Shown here: piece by piece, positions 36,051 to 45,452 of the stretch
Position numbering within the stretch: the first letter of the stretch is position 1
How the letters are laid out: every line of letters begins with the position of its first letter
The notes under the pieces: model-generated
Told to the model about the DNA's origin: nothing
Databases searched by the model: none
The model's input: only the letters and a program-made list of their open reading frames with translations
Program-made: the position numbers and the translations under genes
Source: Arthrobacter sunyaminii
GTDB lineage: Bacteria; Actinomycetota; Actinomycetes; Actinomycetales; Micrococcaceae
Direction of reading: 5' to 3'
NCBI RefSeq assembly: GCF_018866305.1
Contig: NZ_CP076456.1
Span: forward strand, 2,480,001-2,544,000
DNA: 64,000 nt

Positions 36051-37031
36051 ATGGACATTCTTCTCATCGGCGGAACCGGGGTCATCAGCTCCGCCGTGGC
36101 CGGGCATGCGGCTGAACTGGGCCACCGGGTCACCCTCCTCAACCGCGGAGCCTCAACCTCGCGGCCGGCTCCCGCCGGAACCGAGGTTCTGCACGCGGAC
36201 ATCCGTGATCCGAGGGCGGCTGCCGAAGTCCTGTCCGGCCGCGAGTTCGACGCCGTTGCGGACTTCATCTCGTTTGTTCCGGAGCAGCTGGCGGCGAGCA
36301 TGGAGCTCTTCCGCGGCCGCACCGGCCAGTATGTGTTCATCAGCTCAGCCTCGGCCTATCAGAAACCACCGGCCCGGCTGCCCATCCTGGAGTCCACTCC
36401 CTTGCGCAATCCCTTCTGGCAGTACTCGCGGGACAAGATTGCCTGCGAGGAACTGCTCACTGCCGCTTACCGGGACGAGGGTTTTCCCGGAACCGTGGTC
36501 CGCCCCTCCCACACCTACGACCAAACCATGATTCCGCTCACGGGAGGATGGACGGACCTGCACCGGATGCGGGCGGGGCTGCCCGTCCTCGTCCACGGGG
36601 ACGGCACCTCCTTGTGGACCCTGACACACAGCCGCGACTTTGCGCGTGCGTTCACCGGCCTGCTCGGCCGGCCCGCGGCCGTGGGCGACAGCTACACCAT
36701 CACCTCGGATGAGTTCCTGCCGTGGAATGAGATTTACCGGATTCTGGCGGCGGCGGCGGGTGTGCCCGAACCGCGGCTGGTGCATGTCTCGTCGGACACC
36801 ATTGCCGCCCACGATCCCGGACGCGGGCCGGGCCTGCTGGGCGACAAGTCCCACTCGGTCATCTTCGACAACACCAAGATCAAGTCGCTGGTACCGGGGT
36901 TCGCCGCCCAAATCCCCTTCGTCCAGGGTGCGGCGGAAATCCTCGCCTGGTACGACGCCCACCCCGCGGAACAGAAGATTGACCCGGGATTCATGGCCCT
37001 TTCGGACCAGCTGGCCGCCGCGGCGGGCTGA
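36051..37031 (+). CDS. NAD-dependent epimerase/dehydratase (extended SDR)
   Basis: 326 residues from ATG 36051 with GGGAG upstream. MDILLIGGTGVISSAVAGHA is the Rossmann GxxGxxS loop, HADIRDPRAAAEVLSGREFD AVADF the second strand, YVFISSASAYQKPP and WQYSRDKIACEELL the active-site Ser and YxxxK, VVRPSHTYDQ the nucleotide-sugar side. Similar to plant-type chloroplast RNA-binding/epimerase-like SDRs used for sugar-nucleotide or small-molecule chemistry. Substrate not determinable. Confidence 0.87.
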   Translation: MDILLIGGTGVISSAVAGHAAELGHRVTLLNRGASTSRPAPAGTEVLHADIRDPRAAAEVLSGREFDAVADFISFVPEQLAASMELFRGRTGQYVFISSASAYQKPPARLPILESTPLRNPFWQYSRDKIACEELLTAAYRDEGFPGTVVRPSHTYDQTMIPLTGGWTDLHRMRAGLPVLVHGDGTSLWTLTHSRDFARAFTGLLGRPAAVGDSYTITSDEFLPWNEIYRILAAAAGVPEPRLVHVSSDTIAAHDPGRGPGLLGDKSHSVIFDNTKIKSLVPGFAAQIPFVQGAAEILAWYDAHPAEQKIDPGFMALSDQLAAAAG

Positions 37032-37060
37032 TCCGAAAGGTTCCTGCACCGCAGAACGTG

Positions 37061-38365
37061 CTAGGAAGCCCAGCGTTTCATGAATGCGGCCATGGCGTCC
37101 CGGGCGATGGTTTGTCCTGGCCGGTACTCCGAAGCGCCGCCTGCGGCGGGCCAGCCGGTGGATACCCCGTTGGCCGCGAGCCAGGAGATTTCCTTGTAGA
37201 ACTGGTGGGATTTCGTAACGTCGGTGAAAGGCGATGTTTTGGGCGCCGTGTATTTTGGAGACCCCTTCAGCCGGTACAGGAAGGCGGCCATGGCGTCCCT
37301 GGACACCGGAATACCGGGACGGAATATTTGTGTGCCGTTTTTCTGCTTCCAGCCCGTCGATATTTTCTTGGCCGACAACCACGCTATTTCTTTGTAATAA
37401 GGATGCGAAGTTTTAACATCCGCGAAGGGGGATTTCTTCGGCGGCGTGTATGCGGGTGAACCGGAAAGCCGATACATAAAAGCCGCCATTGCTTCCCGGG
37501 ACACCGCTTCAAAAGGACGGTATGTCTTGGTCCCGTTCTTTTCCGTCCACCCGGTGGAGACGCGCTTGGCGTGCATCCAGTTCATCTCGGACAGGAATTG
37601 TTGTCCGCTCTGCAGATCGCTGAAGGGAGACACCGGAGCCGGCGGAGCGGCCTTGGGGTAACCGGCCAGGTTGGAGACCACCAGATGCCATCCCTTGTAC
37701 GGTCCGCTGGTGGGCACTACGTAGCCCACCCCGGCATGCGTCTCCCGCGGATCCAGCATCGCAGCCCGGTGGGCTGGAGAATTCATCCACCAATCCACCA
37801 CGGACGCCGCTGAAAAGTTGAACGCGATGATTTCCCCGTACCAGTTGGCGCCGGAAGGAATGACGGACAGGCCGGCATCGGGGCGGTGAATGCCGTTCCA
37901 GTCAAAGTTCGGATCTGCTGTGGCAACCCGCAAATGGTTCGCCCAGCCCTGGGAACCGTCAGCGATCTGCTGGTTCCAGATCAGTGCGGGAACCCCCGCC
38001 GCCCGGCGCTTGGCGTTCATCAGGTCAAACACCGCTGAAGCGAAGGCGTCGCTCCGGACCGCTTCCGCTGAGGCATCCGGAACGGCTGCACCCGCGCCGG
38101 ATACTCCGGCCGCAGCGGCCGCCGCATCGACGGATGCCTGAGCCGCTTCGGGAGACAGAAGACCGGGGTCAGGTTTCGGGGTATCCGGAGCCACGGGAGG
38201 AATGTCGGGAACCTCCGGCTGCTGCACCTCAACCGCCGGTACGGCAACAGTTCCGCGCGCCGGATGCGCAGCGGCTGCAGCACTTCCCGGAACGGCAACG
38301 GACGCAAGGGCTAAGGCACAGATGACACGGACGGCAGCAGTCCGGAAGGAGGTATTCTTTTTCAT
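37061..38365 (-). CDS. secreted CAP-domain protein with three SLH repeats
   Basis: 434 residues from ATG 38365 (MKKNTSFRTAAVRVICALAL), with a signal peptide to about residue 33 (AAAAAH). A Pro/Val-rich spacer is followed by a CAP/SCP-like domain (VFDLMNAKRRAAGVPALIWN, MNSPAHRAAMLDPRETHAGV GYV) near residues 135-280, then three S-layer homology repeats of about 55 residues, each with SPFxDV ... EISWLAANGVSTGW ... FRPGxxISRDAMAAFLYR. Cell-wall attachment through SLH is expected. No clear ribosome site; palindromes upstream (38405-38445) suggest control. Confidence 0.9.
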   Translation of the reverse strand: MKKNTSFRTAAVRVICALALASVAVPGSAAAAAHPARGTVAVPAVEVQQPEVPDIPPVAPDTPKPDPGLLSPEAAQASVDAAAAAAGVSGAGAAVPDASAEAVRSDAFASAVFDLMNAKRRAAGVPALIWNQQIADGSQGWANHLRVATADPNFDWNGIHRPDAGLSVIPSGANWYGEIIAFNFSAASVVDWWMNSPAHRAAMLDPRETHAGVGYVVPTSGPYKGWHLVVSNLAGYPKAAPPAPVSPFSDLQSGQQFLSEMNWMHAKRVSTGWTEKNGTKTYRPFEAVSREAMAAFMYRLSGSPAYTPPKKSPFADVKTSHPYYKEIAWLSAKKISTGWKQKNGTQIFRPGIPVSRDAMAAFLYRLKGSPKYTAPKTSPFTDVTKSHQFYKEISWLAANGVSTGWPAAGGASEYRPGQTIARDAMAAFMKRWAS

Positions 38366-38404
38366 GATTGGGTTTATCGTAGCGGCACGCTGCGATATTA
38401 GTCC

Positions 38405-38445
38405 ATCGTCCGGACGATAAATGGATTTGCCGGATTTATCGTCCG
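38405..38445. promoter_or_regulatory. palindromic operator cluster upstream of the CAP-SLH gene
   Basis: ATCGTCCGGACGAT at 38405-38418 is a perfect 14-bp palindrome; a further half copy ATCGTCCG lies at 38438-38445, 33 bases apart (three helix turns). Position 40-80 bases before the start codon fits a regulator-binding site. The protein that binds it is unknown. Confidence 0.5.
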
Positions 38446-38545
38446 ACACTTCAGCGTTTGATGCCGCAAGAATCCGCTGGAATCTATTGTCCCAGCCGGA
38501 AGGCAGGAATGCCGGAAACCCTGTCCGCTGGTTATTGGAATGCGG

Positions 38546-38692
38546 TTAGGCGAGGTGATTCCGGCGGTTGCGGTGCTCCAGGAGCAGCCGGGCTCCGTTA
38601 ATCATGAGGGTTTCCACGGGAACCCCCTGTTCTTCAGCCAGCTCCTCCAGCTCCCGTCCCAGTTTCGGCGGGATCCGCAGTTCAATGTTCAT
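38546..38692 (-). CDS. 48-residue ribbon-helix-helix-like protein
   Basis: ATG 38692 to TAA 38546: MNIELRIPPKLGRELEELAE, then EQGVPVETLMINGARLLLEH RNRR. A short beta strand (IELRIP) followed by two helices is the CopG/Arc ribbon-helix-helix DNA-binding pattern, and EELAEEQGVPVETLMINGARLLLE keeps the helix-turn-helix hydrophobic spacing. Such proteins are regulators or antitoxins; no toxin gene lies beside it. It falls between two SLH-protein genes and could regulate them (inference). Confidence 0.6.
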   Translation of the reverse strand: MNIELRIPPKLGRELEELAEEQGVPVETLMINGARLLLEHRNRRNHLA

Positions 38693-38764
38693 GCGTTAAA
38701 TCGTATCGGCGCCGCAGACCCCGGGTGACCGATCCGGAGTTCATTACGTCACCCTTCGGCGGCT

Positions 38765-38798
38765 CCCAGCACCCGGCACCCAGCACCCAGCACCCAGC
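38765..38798. repeat. short tandem repeat of CCCAGCA units
   Basis: CCCAGCACCCGGCACCCAGC followed by two more CACCCAG units, about five heptamer copies with one G change. Lies between the RHH-like gene and the end of the lysozyme gene. Possibly slippage-prone; no function assigned. Confidence 0.6.
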
Positions 38799-38844
38799 GA
38801 ACGGTGCATGAAGCGGCCCTCCGCCGGGTGCCGTGCGGAGCGGT

Positions 38845-40416
38845 CTAGAACTTGGTGTCGTAGCGATGCAGGAAAGCCGCCATTGCATCACGCTTAATCG
38901 GTTCGTAGGGACGGAAAGTTCCGTCGCTCCAGCCGGTGGAGATCCCGGTGGCGGCCAGCCAGCTGATCTCCTTGTAATACATGTTGCTGACCGCAACATC
39001 CTTGAACGGCGAGACCCGCGGAGCGCTGTAGGCGGGGCTTCCCGCCAACCGGTAGAGGAAGGCGGCCATGGCGTCCCGGTTGATGGCCAGTTTCGGTCCG
39101 AACTGGGTGCCGTTCCAGCCGGTGGCCACACCCTTTGCACGAAGCCAGTTGATCTCCTTGTAGAACTCGCTTCCCGCGATGTCCTTGAACTTGGACTGGG
39201 CCGGCGGGGTGTAGGCGGGTCTGCCCTCAACCCGGTACAGGAAGGCTGCCATGGCTTCGCGGCTGACCGGTTCCAGGGGACGGTAGGTCCCGTCCGCGTA
39301 TCCCGTGGTAATCCGGGCATCCCTAAGCCAGGTAATGTCCTTGGCGAATTGTGAATTGGCCGGTACATCCTTGAACGGTCCCGCCGCCGCAGGCGCGTTC
39401 CGAGCGAAAGCGGTCAATGCGGCTTGAGTCCCGTTCCAAACGTTTGAATCCCCCACAAACGGTCCGGTGCTGCTGTACTGCCACACACTGTAGTAACTCC
39501 AGCTTGCCGGGAGCGGACCGGCGCCCACCTCGTTGTAGCTGGCAATATGCAGGGGGTTGTCCCCGAAGGCCGCACTGTTGCCGGTGCACCGTGACCACCA
39601 GTCGGTGGTCGTATAAATCATCGGGGTGCGGCCGGTGCGGGCCTTCACCTGGTTGGAGAACGCCTTGATCCAGTTGACCATCTGGGTTGCGCTCATGTTG
39701 TAACAGGTATTCCCCAGGGAAGCATAGGGGTTGTACTCGATGTCCAGGAGGGGCGGAAGTGTCTTTCCGTCCGCTGACCAGCCTCCGCCGTTGTTGACGA
39801 AGTAGTTGGCCTGATCAACAGCTGAAGACACACTGGGCAGCGCAAAGTGGTAGGCGCCGCGGACCATACCCACGTTGTACGACCCGCCGTACTGCTGGTT
39901 GAAGTTCGGGTTCTTGTAGCTCGTTCCCTCGGTGGCCTTTGCGTAGGCAAACCGGGCTCCCTGAGCCCAGGCACGGTTCCAATCGACGTTGCCCTGGTGG
40001 CTGGAGACATCCATGCCCTGGATTCCTGGGGGACGCCAGTTTCCGCCCAGGGGTTCGGCTGCGTCAGGAGCAGCAGTGTCAGGCCCAGCAGTCTGCGGTT
40101 CGGATTCGGTAGGCGACGATGTCCCCGCCTCGGGATCCGACGCCGAAGGGTCGCCGGCTCCGGGCGTTTCGAGCATCTCATCGGGGGCCGGCAGCTGGGC
40201 ATCGCCGGACACGGTGAGGCGGTGGATACCCTGGCCCATCCGTGCACCGTTCTCACCAATGATTTTGGCTTGCTCGGCCTCACTGAGGCTGGAGGCAGGC
40301 ATGTCAGTGCCCATGGCGGGGACGGCAGCCGCGGCCGGACCCGCCAAGCAGGTGACGGCCAGCAAGGCTGCCAGCGCTGCCGATGTGAGGCCTGTGGAAA
40401 GCGTCGTCGTTTTCAT
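38845..40416 (-). CDS. secreted GH25 lysozyme with three SLH repeats
   Basis: 523 residues. Signal peptide to about residue 31 (CLAGPAAAAVPA). Ser/Pro/Glu-rich linker to about 125, then the GH25 muramidase domain (about 127-345): PPGIQGMDVSSHQGNVDWNR with the first catalytic Asp, FAYAKATEGTSYKNPNF, LPPLLDIEYNPY with the DxE pair, and WQYSSTGPFVG. Three SLH repeats follow (PFKDVPANSQFAKDITWLRD ... FLYR). It hydrolyses peptidoglycan beta-1,4 bonds outside the cell. AGGA lies six bases before the ATG. Same modular plan as the CAP-SLH gene downstream. Confidence 0.92.
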   Translation of the reverse strand: MKTTTLSTGLTSAALAALLAVTCLAGPAAAAVPAMGTDMPASSLSEAEQAKIIGENGARMGQGIHRLTVSGDAQLPAPDEMLETPGAGDPSASDPEAGTSSPTESEPQTAGPDTAAPDAAEPLGGNWRPPGIQGMDVSSHQGNVDWNRAWAQGARFAYAKATEGTSYKNPNFNQQYGGSYNVGMVRGAYHFALPSVSSAVDQANYFVNNGGGWSADGKTLPPLLDIEYNPYASLGNTCYNMSATQMVNWIKAFSNQVKARTGRTPMIYTTTDWWSRCTGNSAAFGDNPLHIASYNEVGAGPLPASWSYYSVWQYSSTGPFVGDSNVWNGTQAALTAFARNAPAAAGPFKDVPANSQFAKDITWLRDARITTGYADGTYRPLEPVSREAMAAFLYRVEGRPAYTPPAQSKFKDIAGSEFYKEINWLRAKGVATGWNGTQFGPKLAINRDAMAAFLYRLAGSPAYSAPRVSPFKDVAVSNMYYKEISWLAATGISTGWSDGTFRPYEPIKRDAMAAFLHRYDTKF

Positions 40417-40901
40417 TTATTTCCTGGATGGTGTTGTTGGTGTTCCCGCGCATTACGCAGATGTGAAAAACCACAAAGGTTTTCGATTACCGTTTTGCCG
40501 CACTGCACAGCCCCCCAGCCTTGCCGTTCGGCTGTTCCGGTCCCCGATGCAGCCGCCTCTCCCGGGAAATGATGGGAATGGAGAACTGATTCACCGTTTG
40601 TCGCGGCGAGGGGATTGATTCCCGGAGCCTGCTATTACGGTAGGCCAAGATAATTCCGGACGTCAGGTTGCACGGGCCGACTAGAGTACTTTGCAGGTAA
40701 ATCGTTACATACTCATATTTTTGAAGTTCATTGCCTTGGCAACCGGATCCGCCATCCGAATAACCTCTGCCGCAGAATGTTCCCCGGTCAGCACTGAGGC
40801 GTTGGCCTTTGGGGAAACCAGCCACCTGCTGCACATCAGCGGGTACTGTCAGAATTATCCGGCAGGCTCCCCTGCCGGAATCCGATGGGCATTGGAGCAT
40901 C
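40417..40901. other. 485-bp divergent intergenic region
   Basis: Lies between the divergent lysozyme and SDR genes and must hold both promoters and a long lysozyme leader. GGTGAATC and several GC-rich hairpins occur in that leader, but the diagnostic core of a c-di-AMP riboswitch is not present. No gene is visible. Confidence 0.45.
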
Positions 40902-41735
40902 ATGGCAACGGACGTACTGGTAATTGTTGGAATGGGCGGCATGGGACAGGCCGTCCTGCGCCGTTCGGGCGCCGGCCGCAAGGTCCTGTTGGCCGATTTT
41001 GACGAATCCCTCTTGGAGACTGTCGTTTCCACCGCGCTGGGGGACGGGTACGACGTCGTTTCCCAGCGGGTGGACGTTTCCTCCCGCGATTCCGTGGCTG
41101 CGCTGGCGGCAACGGCCGCGGAACTGGGAACGGTCACCGGCGTCGTGCATACCGCGGGGCTTTCTCCCGTCCAAGCGCCGGTGGAGGCCATCTGGAAGGT
41201 TGACCTGTTTGGTACCGCGGTGGTCCTGGACGAATTCCAGAAGGTCATTGCCCCGGGAGGCTCCGGCGTCTTCATCTCCAGCATGTCGGCGTACATGGTG
41301 GGCGGCCAGATTCCTGCTGACGTTCTGGCCAGCCTTGCCGCAGTGCCGACGGATGATCTGCTTCTGGTCCCGTTCCTCGCCGGCATCGACAACCCCGGAT
41401 ACGCCTACGGCATCGCCAAACGCGCCAACCAGGTGCGGGTGCAGGCGGCCAGCCTTGCCTGGGGCGCCCGCGGGGCACGGGTTAACAGCATCAGCCCCGG
41501 CGTCATTTCCACGCCCATGGGTCAGCAGGAACTCGCCGGTGAATCGGGTGCCCAGATGCGGGCCATGATCGAAGGCTCGGGCACCAAGCGCGTGGGCACA
41601 CCGGCAGACATCGCCAACGCGGCGGCTTTCCTGCTGGGACACGATGCCAGTTTCATCACCGGCATGGACCTGCTGGTCGACGGCGGTGTGGTAGCCGCCC
41701 TCGACACCGCGCAGCGCGCACGCGTGGCGGGCTAG
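40902..41735 (+). CDS. short-chain dehydrogenase/reductase
   Basis: 277 residues from ATG 40902 (MATDVLVIVGMGGMGQAVLR) with GGAG upstream. Unusual G-M-G-G-M-G cofactor loop instead of TGxxxGxG; GVVHTAGLSP replaces NNAG, FISSMSAYM and YAYGIAKRANQVRVQ carry Ser and YxxxK, RVNSISPGVISTPMGQQEL and GTPADIANAAAFLLGHDASF ITG are standard endings. NAD(P)-dependent oxidoreductase, substrate unknown. Converges with the CoA-transferase gene (nine bases apart). Confidence 0.88.
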   Translation: MATDVLVIVGMGGMGQAVLRRSGAGRKVLLADFDESLLETVVSTALGDGYDVVSQRVDVSSRDSVAALAATAAELGTVTGVVHTAGLSPVQAPVEAIWKVDLFGTAVVLDEFQKVIAPGGSGVFISSMSAYMVGGQIPADVLASLAAVPTDDLLLVPFLAGIDNPGYAYGIAKRANQVRVQAASLAWGARGARVNSISPGVISTPMGQQELAGESGAQMRAMIEGSGTKRVGTPADIANAAAFLLGHDASFITGMDLLVDGGVVAALDTAQRARVAG

Positions 41736-41744
41736 CGCCAGCCC

Positions 41745-43127
41745 TCAATCCACGCGGTCCGATCCACTCCAAACCAATGCGGCGCTGCCATAACGCGGCG
41801 GAGGCCAACGGTACTCAAGCTGTAATCCGTTGATCAGCAGCGGCGGGGGCACGAAGATCAGGTCACCGTAGTCGCTCCGGCAGCCGCGCAGCACCGGCTC
41901 GAGCACCACCGGCTCGGTGCCGGGCGGCGGGCCGGGGAACCGCATCAGTTCCAGAGCCGTCCGCGCCAACGACAAATGAGCGGATCCGCTCAGTCCACGT
42001 GCACGGGCAGCCACCAGGGCGACGGCGGCAGCAGACATCCCCAGCCCCGTGGCGTAGTCCAAAACCTGCACAGGGAGCGCACCCGGCCGCCACTGACCAT
42101 CCTCCCCGGTGCCCCCGTAGAGGTGGGAGATACCCGCGGCAGCCTGCACAATGCTGTCAAAACCGCGCCGGCCGGCCCACCCTCCGCGGTCCCCCCAGGC
42201 GTCCAGCGAGACCACCGCCACCCCGGGATGATCAGCACGCAGCGTCGCTGCCTCGAGCCCGAAGCGGGACAGCGCCTTTGAACGGTAGGCGGTGAGGACG
42301 ACGTCGGCCCTCTCCAGCAGCGCGCGCAGCCTCCGGTAGGCGTCCGGGTCGCCAAAGTCCGCGACGGCGCTGCGTTTGGAGAACCCGGTGTCCACATACT
42401 GGTCCTCCAGTTCCGGGAAGGCCGGCGGATCCACGCGCAACACGTCAGCACCCAGTGAGCCGAGGATCCGGCTGCCCGACGGGCCGGCAATGACCCGGGT
42501 CAGGTCCAGAACGCGCAGTCCCGCCAGGATGCCGCCGCGGCCGCTCGGCAGGGATGCCGCCTCCACTGCTTCGAGGTTCAACCGGAGCCAGGGTTCGTGG
42601 AGTACGGCGCGCCCCGGCTCGGAGGCTGCCCACTGTTCAGGGGTGCGCACCGCCGCGGCCAGACCTCCGTGTTCCGTGACCGCTTCCTCCACATCCGCCG
42701 AGGTGCGCCGGCGCACCTCGGCGTCCACCTCCTCAGGCCTGCTGATATTCAGAGCCGCCAGCAGGGCACGTTCATGGTGCGGATAATTGGCGTGCAGCCG
42801 AACCCAGCCGTCGGCGCTGCGCCGGAACCCGGAAAGTGGAGCGAATCCCCTGACCGGGTCGCCGTTGACGCGCAGGTGGGAAACTGAAGCAAATGACGCC
42901 GCTGCGCCGTCGGACGCAAAACCAACCTGCTCCCGGCGGCCGGCGGAAGACGCGTAAGCGGAGACCGCCGTAGCGAGCGCCTGCAGCGCCCCTAACCCGA
43001 GGCCTTCGACGTCGAGCGGTCCCGCCCACCACCACCGCGCTCCGGTCCGGACAGCTGGTTCGAAACCATCCGGAAGCAACGGTGCCAGGCTGCGCCACAG
43101 TTCCGGTACGGGGGTCTGAGCCGTCAT
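41745..43127 (-). CDS. CoA transferase, family III (CaiB/BaiF)
   Basis: 460 residues from ATG 43127 (MTAQTPVPELWRSLAPLLPD). GLRVLDLTRVIAGPSGSRIL GSLGADVLRVDPP is the family III signature in the C-terminal half, with FSKRSAVADFGDPDAYRRLR and QAAAGISHLYGG. The protein is a fused or pseudo-repeated form; the first half (SVSHLRVNGDPVRGFAPLSG) resembles the same fold degenerated. Transfers CoA between organic acids. The longer frame to 43208 has no good start site. It diverges from the PaiB gene. Confidence 0.85.
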   Translation of the reverse strand: MTAQTPVPELWRSLAPLLPDGFEPAVRTGARWWWAGPLDVEGLGLGALQALATAVSAYASSAGRREQVGFASDGAAASFASVSHLRVNGDPVRGFAPLSGFRRSADGWVRLHANYPHHERALLAALNISRPEEVDAEVRRRTSADVEEAVTEHGGLAAAVRTPEQWAASEPGRAVLHEPWLRLNLEAVEAASLPSGRGGILAGLRVLDLTRVIAGPSGSRILGSLGADVLRVDPPAFPELEDQYVDTGFSKRSAVADFGDPDAYRRLRALLERADVVLTAYRSKALSRFGLEAATLRADHPGVAVVSLDAWGDRGGWAGRRGFDSIVQAAAGISHLYGGTGEDGQWRPGALPVQVLDYATGLGMSAAAVALVAARARGLSGSAHLSLARTALELMRFPGPPPGTEPVVLEPVLRGCRSDYGDLIFVPPPLLINGLQLEYRWPPPRYGSAALVWSGSDRVD

Positions 43128-43225
43128 AAACGAAGTATGCACGTGTTCAATGCCAGCGCGCAGCCACGGCCTGTTCAGCCTCCTGTTAGGGTGGCCCGAA
43201 CGCGGCACGCGCTAAGGAAGGACCG

Positions 43226-43861
43226 ATGAGAGACAACCCCAGCTATGCACTTGATGATGCAGAGGCCATCAAGGACCTGGTCCGCAGCAATCCCTGGTGC
43301 ACTTTCATCAGCCAGGTGGACGGCCGCGGACTGGTCGCCTCCCACTATCCGGTCCTGTTGGACGAGGACGCCGAGGGGATAGTCCTGCTCAGCCATGTTG
43401 GCCGGCCCGACGAGGAGATACACGAGCTGGGGCGGCACGAAATGCTGGCGATCATCCAGGGTCCCCACGGCTACATCTCCCCCGGCTGGTACGACGGCGG
43501 TCCCGGCGTCCCCACCTGGAACTTCGCCGTCGCCCATCTCTGGGGCACGCCGGAAATCCTGTCGGACGCCGAAAACCTGGCAGTTCTGGACCGCTTGGTG
43601 GAACACTTCGAAGCGCCGCTGCCCGAGCCGCATCTGCTGCACGCAACCAGCGAGAACAGCGAGTATGCCCGCCGCATTGTCCACGGCACCGTCGGTTTCC
43701 GGCTGCGGGTCACCCGGATGGAGGGCAAAGACAAGATGAGTCAGGGCAAGAGCCCCGAAACAGTCCGGAGCGTCATCGACCACCTGGAGCGGCCGGGACC
43801 CTACGCCAATCCGCCGCTGGCCGTACGAATGCGGCAGATCAACGCCGAAACCCTTGGCTGA
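43226..43861 (+). CDS. PaiB-type FMN-binding protein
   Basis: 211 residues. LVRSNPWCTFISQVDGRGLV ASHYPVLLDE, LLSHVGRPDEEIHELGRHEM, IIQGPHGYISPGWYDGGPGV PTWNFAVAH are the PaiB/FMN-binding split-barrel motifs; KDKMSQGKSPETVRSVIDHL near the end is also typical. Named after Bacillus PaiB, a negative transcriptional regulator, but most members are probably flavin- or haem-binding enzymes. It is 60 bases before the amidohydrolase and probably co-transcribed. Confidence 0.9.
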   Translation: MRDNPSYALDDAEAIKDLVRSNPWCTFISQVDGRGLVASHYPVLLDEDAEGIVLLSHVGRPDEEIHELGRHEMLAIIQGPHGYISPGWYDGGPGVPTWNFAVAHLWGTPEILSDAENLAVLDRLVEHFEAPLPEPHLLHATSENSEYARRIVHGTVGFRLRVTRMEGKDKMSQGKSPETVRSVIDHLERPGPYANPPLAVRMRQINAETLG

Positions 43862-43921
43862 CAAGCTGCCGGGAACCCGCCCGTCCAGCCAATGAACGCC
43901 CTGCATCCACAAAGGACACTC

Positions 43922-45403
43922 ATGGACCCGCGCAGCATCCTGCTGAGGAACGCTTCGTTTCCCTCCCTCCAGGGACTGCACGATGTCGCGCTGCACGCCG
44001 GACGCATCGCGGCCATTCGTCCGGCGCGGGGAACTGCACCGGGGCGGGGCACTGATGAGGTCCACGACCTCGACGGACGCTTTGTTCTCCCCGGCCTGTG
44101 GGACAACCACGTTCACTTCACCCAGTGGGTGATCCGGCAGCAGCGGCTGGACCTGACGGGCACCGGCAGCGCCGCGGATGTCCTCGCACTGGTGGCAGCA
44201 GCCATTCCGACCGGAACCGCAGGGGAACCCCTGGTGGGGTTCGGTTTCCGCGATGCCCTCTGGCCGGACAGCCCAACATGCGCCGGCCTGGACGCCGCCT
44301 CAGGCACGACGCCGGTGGTCCTGATCAGCGCTGACCTGCACTGCCTCTGGGTCAACACGGCGGCAGTCCGCACTCTGGGCATCACAGGGGCCGACGGCGG
44401 CCTGGTCCGGGAAGCGGAGTGCTTCCGGACACTGGAGAAACTTGAGGATCCGGACACCATCTCGTTCGAGGCCTACCGGCGGGCCGCTGAAGCGGCAGCC
44501 CGCCGCGGCGTCGTCGGCATTGTGGACTTTGAAAACGCCGACAACCTGCAGCTCTGGCCTGAGCGCGTCCGTCACGGTGTTGATGCGTTGCGGGTTGAGG
44601 TCTCGGTGTGGCCGGACCGGCTGGCCGGCGCCATCGAACTCGGAGCGAAAACCGGCGACGTGCTGGACGAGTGCGGGCTCATCACCATGGGTCCGCTCAA
44701 AGTCATCGTGGACGGGTCATTGAACACCCGCACAGCCTGGTGCTGGGACCCGTATCCGGGGCTCCCCGCGGGCCGGAAGCACTCCTGCGGCCAAAACACA
44801 GTCCCGATGCACGAGCTGCGGATGCTCATGGCTGCCGCGCGCGACGCCGGTATCGGTGCCGCAATTCACGCCATCGGCGACCGGGCCAACACGGAGGTCC
44901 TGGATATCTTCGAAGAGCTGGGCATGACCGGAGTGATCGAGCACGCACAGCTGGTGCGGGAGACGGACTTTGCCCGTTTCGAGGAGCTGGGCCTGGCCGC
45001 CAGCGTCCAGCCCGAGCACGCCATGGATGACCGGGATGTGGCCGATATGTTCTGGCCCGGACGCACCGAGCGGGCGTTCGCGCTGGCCTCCCTGCACCGT
45101 GCCGGGGCAAACCTGCGGCTGGGTTCCGATGCCCCGGTGGCTCCCCTGGATCCCTGGTTTGCGCTGGCCTCAGCGGTCAGCCGGAGCCGGGACGGCCGGG
45201 AGCCGTGGCATCCTGAGCAGTGCGTGCCGGCGGAGGTTGCCCTGGCCGCGAGCGCCCGCGGCCGGTCGGGGGTGCGCGTGGGCGAGGCGGCCGACCTTGC
45301 CGTCACCGAGATGAATCCCCTGACCACGCCCGGTGAGCAGCTGCGCACCATGCCGGTCTCGGCAACGCTGCTCGGCGGCAGGTTCACCTGGTCCGGCCTC
45401 TGA
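43922..45403 (+). CDS. amidohydrolase (YtcJ-like)
   Basis: 493 residues from ATG 43922 (MDPRSILLRNASFPSLQGLH) with AAAGGA upstream; ATG 43892 also in frame. LPGLWDNHVHFTQWV holds the HxH metal ligands, GAAIHAIGDRANTEVLDIF the next His, VIEHAQLVRETDFARF another, and LRLGSDAPVAPLDPW the catalytic Asp. Amidohydrolase_3 superfamily; splits amide or formyl groups from unknown substrates. Likely operon with PaiB. Confidence 0.88.
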   Translation: MDPRSILLRNASFPSLQGLHDVALHAGRIAAIRPARGTAPGRGTDEVHDLDGRFVLPGLWDNHVHFTQWVIRQQRLDLTGTGSAADVLALVAAAIPTGTAGEPLVGFGFRDALWPDSPTCAGLDAASGTTPVVLISADLHCLWVNTAAVRTLGITGADGGLVREAECFRTLEKLEDPDTISFEAYRRAAEAAARRGVVGIVDFENADNLQLWPERVRHGVDALRVEVSVWPDRLAGAIELGAKTGDVLDECGLITMGPLKVIVDGSLNTRTAWCWDPYPGLPAGRKHSCGQNTVPMHELRMLMAAARDAGIGAAIHAIGDRANTEVLDIFEELGMTGVIEHAQLVRETDFARFEELGLAASVQPEHAMDDRDVADMFWPGRTERAFALASLHRAGANLRLGSDAPVAPLDPWFALASAVSRSRDGREPWHPEQCVPAEVALAASARGRSGVRVGEAADLAVTEMNPLTTPGEQLRTMPVSATLLGGRFTWSGL

Positions 45404-45452
45404 GCGGCAGCACCCGCGACGGCGTTCCGGGAGAGGGCTGTCCGGACAAGAA

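Noticed and set aside
38546..38692. Antitoxin of a toxin-antitoxin pair
   Set aside because: No toxin-sized gene lies next to it on either side, only SLH proteins.
40417..40690. c-di-AMP (ydaO) riboswitch before the GH25-SLH lysozyme
   Set aside because: GGTGAATC and hairpins occur, but the conserved GTCAGCTAAC-type core is not there.
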